A DNA stretch of 64,000 nucleotides from Edaphobacter lichenicola (GCF_014201315.1 NZ_JACHDY010000001.1:62001-126000), one strand, 5' to 3'; counted from the first letter of the stretch, positions 9,828 through 18,340 are shown. Numbers and translations are program-made. Notes: generated by a model not told the origin, from the letters alone.

Positions 9828-10613
9828 ATGACAGTAGTCAATTTTGACCCAATCCGAAGCAACGAAGACCTGCCGGAAGAGGACTCAACTCCCTCCGCAG
9901 GAATTCGTGTCATCCTCGCAGACTCGCAGGCCATCTATCGCGTGGGAATGAAGAAAGTCTTCGCGCTCGAAGACGACATCCGCGTCGTCGCTCAGGTGGA
10001 AACGCTCCAGAACCTCTACGCCGCTCTCCAGCGCTACCCCACCGACGTCGTTCTCCTCGAAGGCCAGCTCATCTCCGGAACCATCGACGCCATCCCCGAG
10101 CTCGTCCGTCAGGCCCCCGAAGCCAAGCTCATCGTCCAGGTCACCGAATCCGACGAGTCCAACACCGTCGAGCTCTACCGCCGCGGTGTTCGCGGTGTCG
10201 TGCCCCGCTCCATCTCCCCCGACCTCCTCGTTAAATGCGTCCGCAAGATCGCAGAAGGTGAGACCTGGATCGACAACCAGTCCATCAGCTGGGTCATCGA
10301 GGCCTACCGCTCCCAGGCCACCAGCCTCACCGACCCCAAGGTCCAGCCCAAGCTCTCCAAAAAAGAGCTCGCCATCATCAGCTGCATCACCCGCGGCATG
10401 CGCAACAAAGAGATCGCCTACCAGATCGGCACCACCGAGCAGGTCATCAAGAACTACCTGCGCAAGGTCTACGACAAGCTCGGCGTCTCCGACCGGCTCG
10501 AGCTGGCTCTCTACTGCCTCCACCACGAGCTGCTGAAAAAATATCTCGTCGACGCCGAAGGTCAGATGGCCCCCCACACCGAGCCCTCGCAACCCCTCCG
10601 CGCCAAGATGTAA
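9828..10613 (+). CDS. NarL/LuxR-family response regulator with Asp-to-Glu receiver
   Basis: 261 residues: a receiver domain (about 24-145), a linker, and a LuxR HTH (about 180-240; LSKKELAIISCITRGMRNKE, GTTEQVIKNYLRKVYDKLGV). The strand that normally carries the phosphoacceptor reads TDVVLLEGQL, with Glu where Asp is expected, and the acidic pocket is reduced (ILADSQ). This resembles a phosphomimetic or pseudo-receiver, so control by another signal is likely (inference). It follows the PilZ gene with a 3-nt gap. No histidine kinase is adjacent. It is a paralogue of the truncated regulator at 1-534. Confidence 0.88.
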   Translation: MTVVNFDPIRSNEDLPEEDSTPSAGIRVILADSQAIYRVGMKKVFALEDDIRVVAQVETLQNLYAALQRYPTDVVLLEGQLISGTIDAIPELVRQAPEAKLIVQVTESDESNTVELYRRGVRGVVPRSISPDLLVKCVRKIAEGETWIDNQSISWVIEAYRSQATSLTDPKVQPKLSKKELAIISCITRGMRNKEIAYQIGTTEQVIKNYLRKVYDKLGVSDRLELALYCLHHELLKKYLVDAEGQMAPHTEPSQPLRAKM

Positions 10614-10719
10614 CTGCTCTCGCTACCGCAGTTGAAGTAGCTGCGACTTGTTGTTGCATCTGCTTCTTTTGCTATTGCAATTGCCGCTGCTCGTTTTTCT
10701 TAACCCAACCCAAACCCAC

Positions 10720-10795
10720 GTCATCCTGAGCGAAGGTTGCTCTCGGCTTTTTGTGAGCAACGCAGTCGAAGGATCCCTGTATTTGTCTTTGCCGT
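10720..10795. repeat. dispersed intergenic repeat (GTCATCCTGAGC family)
   Basis: The 310-nt gap between the response regulator and the next gene contains no convincing gene. It holds GTCATCCTGAGCGAAGG, then GTCGAAGGATCCCTGTATTT, with a low-complexity run of tgttgctgttgccttt-like units around it. Parts recur near 30.5, 37.9 and 44.0 kb in this window. It looks like a REP-type intergenic repeat. Confidence 0.6.
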
Positions 10796-10923
10796 TGCTG
10801 TTGTTCTTGCCTTTGCCGTTGTCTGCTTCTCCTCGTCTTCCAGAAGACCCGCATTTGCCCTCGCCGCCGCTTGTCCCCATAGATCTCGCCTGAAGATGGC
10901 GTTCCGCCAGCACGGAGACCAAA

Positions 10924-11313
10924 ATGAACCCGAAACAGATCACGCCACAATCGTTATTAGTGGAGCTAGACCGAAGCTGCTTCTTGGTGGGTGTCATCCT
11001 GGTAAGCTCCTGGTTCTTCGCGGCGTTCTCTTACTTCTTGTCGAGGAGAACAGGAACCGATTGGTTTAGTCGGTCGGGTTCGGTGATGTGCCTGGTGGGC
11101 GCGGCCTCTACGTTCAGGCTCGCCGGGTTCTTGCAGCAAAAGCTCGCGACTGCGCTGAAACAAGGCTTCGCATCCGTAGAAAGAGAGATCGAGCTTATCC
11201 TGGACCCGCCCCATCGCTATCAACTGGTGTTGTACGTTGGTTATGCTACGGGCATCGTCGGCACAGTGATCTGGGGCTACGGCGACATGCTGCCTCGACT
11301 CCTGGCAAAGTAA
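10924..11313 (+). CDS. small membrane protein of unknown function
   Basis: 129 residues. Hydrophobic segments lie near residues 20-40 (LVGVILVSSWFFAAFSYFL), 50-68 and 103-120 (LVLYVGYATGIVGTVIWGYG), giving probably three membrane helices with a charged middle loop (FASVEREIELILDPP). A GGAGA ribosome site lies six bases before the ATG. No family is recognised. Converges with the DinB-like gene. Confidence 0.6.
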   Translation: MNPKQITPQSLLVELDRSCFLVGVILVSSWFFAAFSYFLSRRTGTDWFSRSGSVMCLVGAASTFRLAGFLQQKLATALKQGFASVEREIELILDPPHRYQLVLYVGYATGIVGTVIWGYGDMLPRLLAK

Positions 11314-11357
11314 CAAGAGTGCCTCGCGGAAAAGTCTTCAAGTGAACCCACGCGATC

Positions 11358-11915
11358 TTACTTCTGTCCCTGGTTAGCCTGTCTTTCGCTGCTTGGGGGA
11401 ACGATGCCTTTCAAACGTAAATAGGTGACCATGTTCCCGTAGTGTTCATCGGTGTGTGCTGTGTTGATTGAAAGGACAGAAAGCTTGGCCACATCGAAGT
11501 TCATCATCTTCACCATCTGACTGCCCTGCGCGTCAGTCATACCGGCAAACGCCTTGTTGCAGTAAGCCACGCCTTCCTTCAGCGCTGCCACAAGGTCTGC
11601 CTTCGAGGTCTTGGTTTTTTCGATCGCTTTCACGGGATTCGGTTCGCCGAGAGCCGTCGAGCAAAAAAGGTACTGGGCATCCGCCACGTGGCCGACTAAT
11701 TGGCCAAAACTGCGAACATCCGGCGTTGGCTTGAAAGAGTAGTTTTCTTCCGGCATCTTCTCGGCGGCAGCAACTACTTCGCCGCTGACCACTCCATAAA
11801 ACCCTTTTTCGCTGGCTGTGATTGGATTAGGCGGTGCGGTCGCCGGCGTCTGTGCGAGTACAGCAACGCAGGTGACCATCAATGCGACGAGCACACAACA
11901 AACTCTCTTACTCAT
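11358..11915 (-). CDS. secreted DinB-superfamily protein
   Basis: 185 residues with a signal peptide (MSKRVCCVLVALMVTCVAVLAQ). The rest is a four-helix DinB/YfiT-type metal-binding fold, with candidate metal ligands His in QLVGHVADAQ and the pair in HTDEHYGN. Cytoplasmic relatives are often thiol-dependent enzymes; a role for an exported one is not established. It is preceded by an exact tandem repeat at 11941-11970 that may be an operator. Confidence 0.8.
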   Translation of the reverse strand: MSKRVCCVLVALMVTCVAVLAQTPATAPPNPITASEKGFYGVVSGEVVAAAEKMPEENYSFKPTPDVRSFGQLVGHVADAQYLFCSTALGEPNPVKAIEKTKTSKADLVAALKEGVAYCNKAFAGMTDAQGSQMVKMMNFDVAKLSVLSINTAHTDEHYGNMVTYLRLKGIVPPSSERQANQGQK

Positions 11916-11940
11916 GTAGACCTCCCTGATCTTTCATATA

Positions 11941-11970
11941 CTGATTTGCCAGATCCTGATTTGCCAGATC
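11941..11970. repeat. exact tandem repeat of a 15-mer upstream of the dinB-like gene
   Basis: The unit CTGATTTGCCAGATC occurs twice with no spacer, 25 nt before the start of the DinB-like gene on the - strand. It could be a paired operator or replication slippage. Confidence 0.6.
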
Positions 11971-12175
11971 ATAGACACCGGCTGAACATAACTTCATCAA
12001 CTGGAAACATCCACCAGGAACACAAGCGGCTGATTCGTGGGAAGTGACGTCCTTCAGCAGACGCCTACCTCAACCCGGGCAATCCTCTGTCAAGCCCCAT
12101 GACCCCATAACCCATTCCCCCACAAGCAGATCCCCATGGCGCATTAGTTCCCCTCTACAGCTATACTCAAAGCAG

Positions 12176-12352
12176 AAAGAAAAAAGCCCCGGCCCAGGTC
12201 GGGGTTTGCCCTTTGCCATAAAAAGCTAACTAGCTGAATCAAAGTATTTTAGGAGCAACCCGTTTGGAATGAATGCTTTGCGAGCGTATACCGCCTGTAA
12301 GCCATTGAATCAAAGCGTTTTACTCCCAAAATACCCCCACCCCCGGGGGGTA
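12176..12352 (-). ncRNA. candidate small RNA, copy 1 of a two-copy family
   Basis: Read on the - strand, this element matches the + strand element at 35858-36050 over its length. Shared blocks are the GGTACCCCCC/GGGGTATTTTG head, the core ATTCATTCCAAACGGGTTG and the following CTAAAATA-TTTGA. Both end in a strong intrinsic terminator at about the same distance. A TTGATT-N17-TATACG promoter-like pair lies just before the core in this copy. It lies between the dinB-like gene and phhA and has no coding potential. It could instead be a mobile palindromic element. Confidence 0.55.
12177..12206 (-). terminator. intrinsic terminator of candidate small RNA copy 1
   Basis: On the - strand, a CCCCG/CGGGG stem (12187-12204) is followed by GCTTTTTTCTTTC. 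This is a classical hairpin plus U-tract. Confidence 0.7.
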
Positions 12353-12428
12353 CCCCGTATCCAAAGCAACACAAGCGACGTCATAAAGATGTATCCTTCT
12401 GCTGGCATAAGGAGCCGAGAAACAACCC

Positions 12429-13196
12429 ATGGGAATCGCAACCTCAACGCTGAATCTGGCCCAAGGCAAACTGAATGTGGCCGCGCCCTACCTCATCGAA
12501 CAGACCTGGGCCGACTACACCCCCGAGCAGCACGCCATCTGGAGCGAACTCGTAACCCGCCGCATGCCCCAGCTCCGCCAGCACGCCTGCCAGGAGTATC
12601 TCGACGGCTTCCAGCAGATCGGCCTCCGCGAAGACCAGCTCCCCAACCTCACCGAGGTCAGCGCCCTCCTCCAGCCCCGCACCGGCTGGCAGTCCACCCC
12701 CGTAAGCGGCTTCCTCCCCGCAGACGCCTTCTTCGAGATGCTCGCCGCCCGCATGTTCCCCACCACCACCTGGCTCCGCTCGCGCGACTCCATGGAGTAC
12801 ACCCCGGAACCTGACATCTTCCACGACGTCTTCGGCCACGTCCCCATGCACGCCCACCCAGTCTTCGCAGACTTTCTTGAAAGTTACGGAAAGATCTGCG
12901 CCCGTCTCACCGAGCCCCAGGCCCTCGAGCGCATGGGTCGCCTCTTCTGGTTCACCGTCGAGTTCGGCCTCATCCGCCAGAACGGCGAGATCAAGGTCTA
13001 CGGCAGCGGCCTCATCTCCTCCCACGGAGAGTGCACCCGGGTCCTTGCCGGAGGATGCGAGGTCAAAGACTTCGACCTCGACGCCGTACTCAACCAGGAG
13101 TTCCAGACCAGCGAGATGCAGCCCGTACTCTACGCCGTCGAATCCTTCGACCAAATCTACGAAGCCACCAAACAGGCCGAAGGCCGCCTGGGCTGA
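12429..13196 (+). CDS. phhA: phenylalanine 4-monooxygenase
   Basis: A 255-residue catalytic-domain-only aromatic amino-acid hydroxylase that would convert phenylalanine to tyrosine with tetrahydropterin and Fe(II). The iron ligands are visible: His132 and His137 in FHDVFGHVPMH, and Glu178 in FWFTVEFGL. The pterin-side region GFLPADAFFEMLAARMFP and the substrate region SRDSMEYTPEPDIFHD are intact. There is no N-terminal ACT domain, as usual for bacterial enzymes. No pterin dehydratase (phhB) is adjacent. It is followed by a hairpin terminator at 13257-13302. Confidence 0.92.
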   Translation: MGIATSTLNLAQGKLNVAAPYLIEQTWADYTPEQHAIWSELVTRRMPQLRQHACQEYLDGFQQIGLREDQLPNLTEVSALLQPRTGWQSTPVSGFLPADAFFEMLAARMFPTTTWLRSRDSMEYTPEPDIFHDVFGHVPMHAHPVFADFLESYGKICARLTEPQALERMGRLFWFTVEFGLIRQNGEIKVYGSGLISSHGECTRVLAGGCEVKDFDLDAVLNQEFQTSEMQPVLYAVESFDQIYEATKQAEGRLG

Positions 13197-13256
13197 AACC
13201 GCCTCGGACCCGACCATCCGGGAACAGCTGAGGAGAAACCGGATGGCAGTTGAGAT

Positions 13257-13302
13257 TAAAAAAGAACGGCTGCGGACTCTATAGCGCGCAGCCGTTCTTT
13301 TA
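13257..13302. terminator. bidirectional intrinsic terminator
   Basis: A long stem, AAAAAGAACGGCTGCG (13258-13274) with CGCAGCCGTTCTTTT (13287-13301), has A- and T-rich flanks on both sides. It sits between the convergent phhA gene and the Gly-rich protein gene, serving both. Confidence 0.8.
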
Positions 13303-13321
13303 TGAGTCGATTGACTAACCG

Positions 13322-13828
13322 TTACCGGTGTCCGCCACCACCATGACCGCCACCGCCGCCGTGGAATCCTCCACTGCCACCGTGGAACCCGCCGCCGCCA
13401 CCACCGCCGTGGAATCCGCCACCACCGCCAAATCCACCACCGTAACCGCCATGGTATCCACCGCCGTAACCTCCACGGTATCCACCGCCATAGCCTCCAC
13501 GGTATCCTACGCCGCCGCGGTAACCGTAGCCGCCGCGATAGCCGTAGCCGCCCCAGCCGCCGCGGTAGCCATAGTAGCCGCCGCGGAACCACGGGCCGGC
13601 GCCGATGAAGATGCCGCCGCTAAACCACGATGGACCGTAGTAGCCATAAGGAGCGCAGGCGTAGGGATAGTAGCCGTAGTACCCGTACGAGCAGACCGGA
13701 GCCCCATAGCCGTAGCCCTCATAAACAGGGCCACCGATGCCGACACCGACTGAGACCTGGGCGTGGGAGTAAGCCGCTGCCGGAACAATCAGCAAGGCGA
13801 GCAGAGCGAAATAGCGTAGAAAGCGCAT
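13322..13828 (-). CDS. secreted Gly/Tyr/Arg-rich repeat protein
   Basis: 168 residues: a signal peptide (MRFLRYFALLALLIVPAAAYSHA), then a short region with three Cys/Tyr-rich turns, then roughly 90 residues of GYRGGYGYRGG and GGGFHGG repeats. The composition suggests an extended surface or envelope protein. I know of no specific function. The + strand across it encodes Thr/Ala-rich open frames that are shadows of the repeat. Confidence 0.7.
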   Translation of the reverse strand: MRFLRYFALLALLIVPAAAYSHAQVSVGVGIGGPVYEGYGYGAPVCSYGYYGYYPYACAPYGYYGPSWFSGGIFIGAGPWFRGGYYGYRGGWGGYGYRGGYGYRGGVGYRGGYGGGYRGGYGGGYHGGYGGGFGGGGGFHGGGGGGGFHGGSGGFHGGGGGHGGGGHR

Positions 13829-14327
13829 CTTTAAATCTCCTGAGCAAAGCCCAGTACGCCGTCAGGCGTCAGTGGCTGTGCAGGATCCAGTCCTTTTGAA
13901 GAGGCCCGGCATCCTGATGTGTAAGAACGCAAAACGGGAAAAAATGTTGTGCCTATGCGTCAAATCTTGTGCTGTACGTCAATTTTGGTGGTCGACTTGC
14001 AATGAATTGCGTAACGGCGACCCGACCTGCCATCTTCGTCGGGCCGACGCCAACTGACAGCCTGACGTCACTACGCCTGCCCCATCCGTGGTGAAAAAGC
14101 GTCGACGTCAACAAGAATTCCCATTTGGTAAACAAAAAAGAGAGAAAAAGAGAAAACAATTCGCTAGTGCAGGGTAATATATTCCCAACTGTGCAAAGAT
14201 TTGGCTTGAATACTGCAACTTCCAGCAGGTTGAACGTGCCTTCTATTTTGGTCCACTGATTGCACTAGCATCAACGTTCGTCCAACAAGGCATTATTTGG
14301 ATGGACGAGAACTTTCTTAGGGGATTT
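13829..14327. other. intergenic region between divergent genes
   Basis: About 500 nt with lower GC toward the right. It holds the divergent promoters of the Gly-rich protein and the PEP-CTERM gene, a perfectly placed sigma-54-type site at 14202-14217, and an A-rich stretch near 14130-14160. No coding frame is convincing. Confidence 0.5.
14202..14217 (+). promoter_or_regulatory. sigma-54-type -24/-12 promoter
   Basis: TGGCTTGAATACTGCA has GG at the -24 position and GC at the -12 position with the canonical 10-nt separation, close to the consensus TGGCACG-N4-TTGCA. It lies about 110 nt upstream of the PEP-CTERM gene. PEP-CTERM genes in other bacteria are reported to depend on RpoN with PrsK/PrsR, which fits. 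Confidence 0.5.
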
Positions 14328-15176
14328 ATGCGTCGCTTTGCCTATCTTTTGCTTCTGGTGATCTTTGTAAGTGTCTCTGCCTCATGCGTAAGCGCATCGA
14401 CCGACTGCGAGCGTTGGTTTGTCGCCTATCGCCAGGAGCTGGCGCACTCCCGCCAGATCCAGCGTATCGCTGCTGCAAAGCACCGCGCCAAGCTCTACGC
14501 TCAGCGCAAGATCCAGCCTCAGCCGAAGCCAAAGCTGATTCCCGCTGTCGCACCGGGCCCTCGCATGACTCGCCCACAGACGCTCCACCGAATCAACCTG
14601 GCTTGTGGTGTTCTACCCGACGGCGGCAGCGATGGGCCGCTCCTTGCAGAGGAGACACCAGGCCCTCTCCACACCGAACTCCCTCTCAGTGAGGGTATCG
14701 ATCTCCTGCCAACCGGATTGGGCGAGCCGATCGCCTCCAACAACGTCCCACCGCCTCCTTCCTATGGAGGTGTCTCCCCCGAGCTTCCGCAGGGCGGCCC
14801 ACCCGTCTATACGCCAGTCTTCGGCGGAGGAGGCCTGCCTCCCGGCACTCCAGGCAAGGGAGCAACAGCACCGCCAAACTCTCCTGGCACCCCAGGAACC
14901 CCCACCTCTCCAGGCACCCCGGGAGCCCCCGGAACCCCAGGAACTCCGGGCGCACCAGGAACACCCGGTACCCCAGGAACACCCGGCACCCCGGGGACAC
15001 CAGGAACTCCGGGCACCCCGGGAACACCCGATACCCCAGGAACTCCAGGAACCCCTGGGACTCCCGGCACGCCTGCTCCACCGGTCCCGGTTGTTCCAGA
15101 GCCTTCCAGCTACGTCCTCGTCCTGACGGGAGTGATCGGCGCAGCTGGTGTAATTCGTCGCAGATTCAAAGCCTAG
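14328..15176 (+). CDS. PEP-CTERM sorted exoprotein with collagen-like Gly-Thr-Pro tract
   Basis: 282 residues. The ATG at 14328 is preferred over 14301 because an AGGGG ribosome site precedes it and a signal peptide ([19 protein letters not shown]) follows directly. After a low-complexity middle, about 80 residues near 170-250 are G-T-P/G-A-P triplets with Gly at every third position, like bacterial collagen-like stalks. The end is a textbook PEP-CTERM signal: [13 protein letters not shown], a hydrophobic helix, then RRRFKA. The protein should be recognised by an exosortase (not in the window) and exported to the surface or matrix. Confidence 0.88.
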   Translation: MRRFAYLLLLVIFVSVSASCVSASTDCERWFVAYRQELAHSRQIQRIAAAKHRAKLYAQRKIQPQPKPKLIPAVAPGPRMTRPQTLHRINLACGVLPDGGSDGPLLAEETPGPLHTELPLSEGIDLLPTGLGEPIASNNVPPPPSYGGVSPELPQGGPPVYTPVFGGGGLPPGTPGKGATAPPNSPGTPGTPTSPGTPGAPGTPGTPGAPGTPGTPGTPGTPGTPGTPGTPGTPDTPGTPGTPGTPGTPAPPVPVVPEPSSYVLVLTGVIGAAGVIRRRFKA

Positions 15177-15203
15177 GAATGTCTCTTAGCCTATTGTGAC
15201 CTG

Positions 15204-15932
15204 CTACGGCACTTGAATAGCATTGCCGATCAGCAGGATCACAGGAGCAGGACCCACCGCGCTATCGTCAAGCTGGGCAAGAGTTGTACTGTAAACATGC
15301 TCATCCGCCGCAGTTGCCTTGCTGATCGCAACACAAGGCGTCTCACCGGCGATTCCTGAAGAAATAAGATCCTCTGCCAGCGCACGAAACCTGCGGCCCG
15401 GCATATAGATCACCAGCGTAGCGTCCTCCGGCAGAGCCTTCGCCCACTTCGGCGTCAGCTCCAGCTTCTCCGCCGCATGGTGCGCTGTAGCGAGAATCAG
15501 CTTTGAAGCTGCGCTGCGATCTGTCAGCGGCGTCTTGAGTCTAGCGGCCGCAGCAAACGCAGTCGTAATGCCGGGGACGATCTCAAACGGAATCTTCGCC
15601 CCACGCAGTGCGCCGATCTCCTCGCCCGCGCGCCCAAAGATCAACGGATCGCCGGACTTCAGCCGCAACACGGATCGGCCCGCCTGCGCCGCCCCCAGCA
15701 TAAGAACGTGAATCTCGGCCTGCGTAATGCGCGGCTGCCCACACCGTTTCCCAACCGAGATAACTTCCGCCCCCCCATGGGCCAGCGACAGGATCTCAGC
15801 TGAGACCAGATCATCAGGCAGAATCAGATCAGCTGTTTCAAGTAGGCGAAGAACCCGAAGCGTAAGCAGGTTCGGGTCACCGGGACCGGCACCTGCTAGA
15901 TAGACGGTTCCAGGCTGAGCAGCAGCGTTCAC
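15204..15932 (-). CDS. cobA: uroporphyrinogen-III C-methyltransferase
   Basis: A 242-residue SUMT that would methylate uroporphyrinogen III twice with SAM to precorrin-2, the first branch step to siroheme. Visible signatures are the SAM-binding start VYLAGAGPGDPNLLTLR, the GKRCGQPRITQ segment and the RLKSGDPLIFGRAGEE motif. The start overlaps the end of the cysG N-domain gene by 4 nt, implying translational coupling. It is the last gene of the nirA operon. Confidence 0.92.
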   Translation of the reverse strand: MNAAAQPGTVYLAGAGPGDPNLLTLRVLRLLETADLILPDDLVSAEILSLAHGGAEVISVGKRCGQPRITQAEIHVLMLGAAQAGRSVLRLKSGDPLIFGRAGEEIGALRGAKIPFEIVPGITTAFAAAARLKTPLTDRSAASKLILATAHHAAEKLELTPKWAKALPEDATLVIYMPGRRFRALAEDLISSGIAGETPCVAISKATAADEHVYSTTLAQLDDSAVGPAPVILLIGNAIQVP

Positions 15933-16570
15933 GATTTCTTCTCGGGTAATGGATTCTTCAAAGCATGTTCGCGGGCAAGCAGGCGAGAGGGGCAGGCCTC
16001 ATAGCCGCACACCTCACGCTGTGCGAGCTGGTGAAGCAGCCACTTCCGCTCTTCATTCAGCGGCTCCGTCTGTGTTACCTCGCGGCGCAGATTCCCGAGG
16101 TCGGTCAGCCAGTCGCCGACGTCCAGCGGTAGTTGTCCATTGATCTCTTTGCGCAGCCTCTGTGCCAGCGCCGGGCTAGCCCCTGCGGTCGAAATAGCGA
16201 TCTGCAGATCACCACGCCGCACGACAGAAGGAAAGTAAAAGTCGCAAAACGGCGGATCGTCCACCGCATTGCAGAGGATGTCTTTCTCGGTCGCCTCTCG
16301 GAAGACGGCTCTATTCACCACAGGATTATCGGTTGCGGCAACCACCAGGAACTGCCCCAGTAAATCGCCTTCGACATAATCTCGGCGCAGCCACTCGATC
16401 TCGCCTGCCGCCGCCATCTCAACAACACGAGGACGGGCCTCCGGCGCAATCACCATCACCTTGGCGTGAGCGGCCAACAGCGAGTCGATCTTCGCTTCAG
16501 CAAGATTGCCTGCTCCAATCACGACGCATGGTCGGCCGGCAATCTTCAGAAAGATAGGAAAGAGATCCAT
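15929..16570 (-). CDS. precorrin-2 dehydrogenase / sirohydrochlorin ferrochelatase (CysG N-domain type)
   Basis: 213 residues. An NAD-binding fold opens the protein (VVIGAGNLAEAKIDSLL), and the NAVDDPPFCDFYFPSVV and GDLQIAISTAGASPALA motifs typical of the CysG N-domain/Met8 family follow. It would oxidise precorrin-2 and insert iron to give siroheme. Here it is separate from the methyltransferase, unlike the fused enterobacterial CysG. It lies 9 nt after nirA and overlaps cobA. Confidence 0.9.
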   Translation of the reverse strand: MDLFPIFLKIAGRPCVVIGAGNLAEAKIDSLLAAHAKVMVIAPEARPRVVEMAAAGEIEWLRRDYVEGDLLGQFLVVAATDNPVVNRAVFREATEKDILCNAVDDPPFCDFYFPSVVRRGDLQIAISTAGASPALAQRLRKEINGQLPLDVGDWLTDLGNLRREVTQTEPLNEERKWLLHQLAQREVCGYEACPSRLLAREHALKNPLPEKKS

Positions 16571-16579
16571 GGAACTAGG

Positions 16580-18304
16580 CTACTCTCCCGGCGCGTGGCG
16601 GCCGGCGCCGACCGGCGGAGCATCGCGTTCCACTGGATCGATCACTGTACCCGCAAGCTGGGCGCGCAGGCTATCGTCATCAGTGCGCGCAAAGTAAGCT
16701 CGCAGATCTTCTTCCGGCTGACGAGCCTCAAGATACCCCCGCAACAACCGCTCAATAGCATCCGGGACATCGTCCGCCGCAGCACGATAACCTAATGGTC
16801 GCGCAGTCCGAGCGAACTTACCCACCGCTCCTCCCACGCAGAAATAGAAGGCGTCCACCAATCTCCCGTCCTTCTTGATCTTCTTGCCCTCAAGCCCAAT
16901 GTCAGCGATCCAGTGCTGTCCGCAGCTGTTGGTGCAGCCTGTAACGTGAAGCTTGATCTGCTGGTCGAAGCCCGGCAGGCGCTCTTCCATCTCACTGACC
17001 AGCCACTTCGAAAAGCCCTTCGTCTCAGCAATCGCCAGCTTGCAAAACTCCGTGCCGGTGCAGGCGATCGCTCCCCGCCAGAAGGCTGAAACATCCACGT
17101 GCAGCTCCAATCCATTCAGCGCCAACACCAGATCGGTCGTCTTCTCGTTCGGCACATTGACGATGAGGATATTCTGCATAATCGTCGTGCGAAGTTCTCC
17201 GCTTCCATACTGGTCTGCCAACTCCGCCAGCTGATGGAGTTGCTCCCCCGAGAGGCGGCCACGCAATACGCTCGCGCCCACCGACGACCAACCAGCCTGA
17301 CGCTGCGGCGCGACGCCGATATGATCACGATAAACATCATCAGGAATCACGTCCGCGGTGACCGGGCTCGGATCCAATTTGTAACCCAGCTTGGCCTCTA
17401 ATGCCTCCAGAAAAGACTCCGCAGTCCAACCATGCCGCATAAACAGATACTTGATGCGAGCGCGAGTGCGGTTCTCACGCAGCTCCTGTTGTTCGCGAAA
17501 GATCTCGGCCGTGGCATGCACAGCCGCATACGCCTGATCCTGCCCAATAAACACAGGGATACGCACCGCAAGGTGAGGTTCCGTCGACAGGCCTCCACCC
17601 ACCCGCAACGTATAGCCAATCTCTTCCTTTCCGTCGACCCTGCGTCGAATGGCCGTCAGCGCAACATCGTTGATCTCCGGATACGAGCACCACAGCGGGC
17701 AGCCGGTGACCGAGATCTTGAACTTGCGTGGCAGGTTATAAAACTCAGGATTGGCCGTGAGTTTGTGCGCAATCTCTACAGCCAGCGGTGAAGCATCGAT
17801 AAGCTCGTGTCCATCGATTCCAGCCAGCGGACAGCCCGTCACGTTGCGGACAACATCACCGCATGCGCCCTTTGGGCTGAGCCCCACCGCAGTGAGCGCA
17901 TCCACCACCTCAGGCAACGCCTCGATGGTCAGCCAGTGCAGCTGTATATTTTGCCGCGTCGTAATATCCGCAAGATTCCGAGCGTACTTCTTCGTAAGAT
18001 CCGCAATCACGCGCAACTGTGCGCTGGTGAGAATCCCGTTCGGCAGACCGATACGCATCATGAAGTACTCGGTCGCCTTCCCCTCGCCACCGACACCTCC
18101 GGTGGCTCCCACACCATCGCCCTGGGTATAGATCCCCCACCACTTGAAGTAGAGGCCAGCCCACTCCGGAAGAACAGATTCGCGGCCCTCTTTGGCAAAC
18201 TGGCGAACCTCCTCCCACGCCTCCCACGGATTCTTCGCCAGCTTCAGGCGTTCCGACTTTTGCGCTTTGGTCTCTTTAACAACGGCTGTGGCTGGAGTGC
18301 TCAT
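16580..18304 (-). CDS. nirA: ferredoxin-dependent assimilatory nitrite reductase
   Basis: 574 residues from the ATG at 18304, which has an AAGGAT ribosome site; a start at 18346 adds an implausible tail. It would reduce nitrite to ammonia using siroheme and a 4Fe-4S cluster. Paired ferredoxin-like repeats are seen (RNVTGCPLAG; TGCPLWCSYPEINDVALTA), and the cluster cysteines lie in CTGTEFC (CX5C) and CTNSC (CX3C). The GDGVGATGGVGGEGKATEYF segment is typical of bacterial NirA. A sulfite reductase role is possible but less likely. It heads the operon nirA-cysG(N)-cobA, which makes its own cofactor. Two hairpins in its leader suggest attenuation. Confidence 0.88.
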   Translation of the reverse strand: MSTPATAVVKETKAQKSERLKLAKNPWEAWEEVRQFAKEGRESVLPEWAGLYFKWWGIYTQGDGVGATGGVGGEGKATEYFMMRIGLPNGILTSAQLRVIADLTKKYARNLADITTRQNIQLHWLTIEALPEVVDALTAVGLSPKGACGDVVRNVTGCPLAGIDGHELIDASPLAVEIAHKLTANPEFYNLPRKFKISVTGCPLWCSYPEINDVALTAIRRRVDGKEEIGYTLRVGGGLSTEPHLAVRIPVFIGQDQAYAAVHATAEIFREQQELRENRTRARIKYLFMRHGWTAESFLEALEAKLGYKLDPSPVTADVIPDDVYRDHIGVAPQRQAGWSSVGASVLRGRLSGEQLHQLAELADQYGSGELRTTIMQNILIVNVPNEKTTDLVLALNGLELHVDVSAFWRGAIACTGTEFCKLAIAETKGFSKWLVSEMEERLPGFDQQIKLHVTGCTNSCGQHWIADIGLEGKKIKKDGRLVDAFYFCVGGAVGKFARTARPLGYRAAADDVPDAIERLLRGYLEARQPEEDLRAYFARTDDDSLRAQLAGTVIDPVERDAPPVGAGRHAPGE

Positions 18305-18340
18305 GAGAAGTATCCTTTTGTGTAGGGCAGAAACAAGAAG

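Noticed and set aside
13322-13700. Tandem GCC/ACC-type repeats read as Thr/Ala-rich + strand proteins
   Set aside because: They are the complement of the Gly/Tyr-rich secreted protein, which has a signal peptide and sensible start.
14850-15075. Short-period repeats resembling a CRISPR or satellite array
   Set aside because: The period is 9 nt and in frame; it encodes Gly-Thr-Pro triplets of the PEP-CTERM protein.
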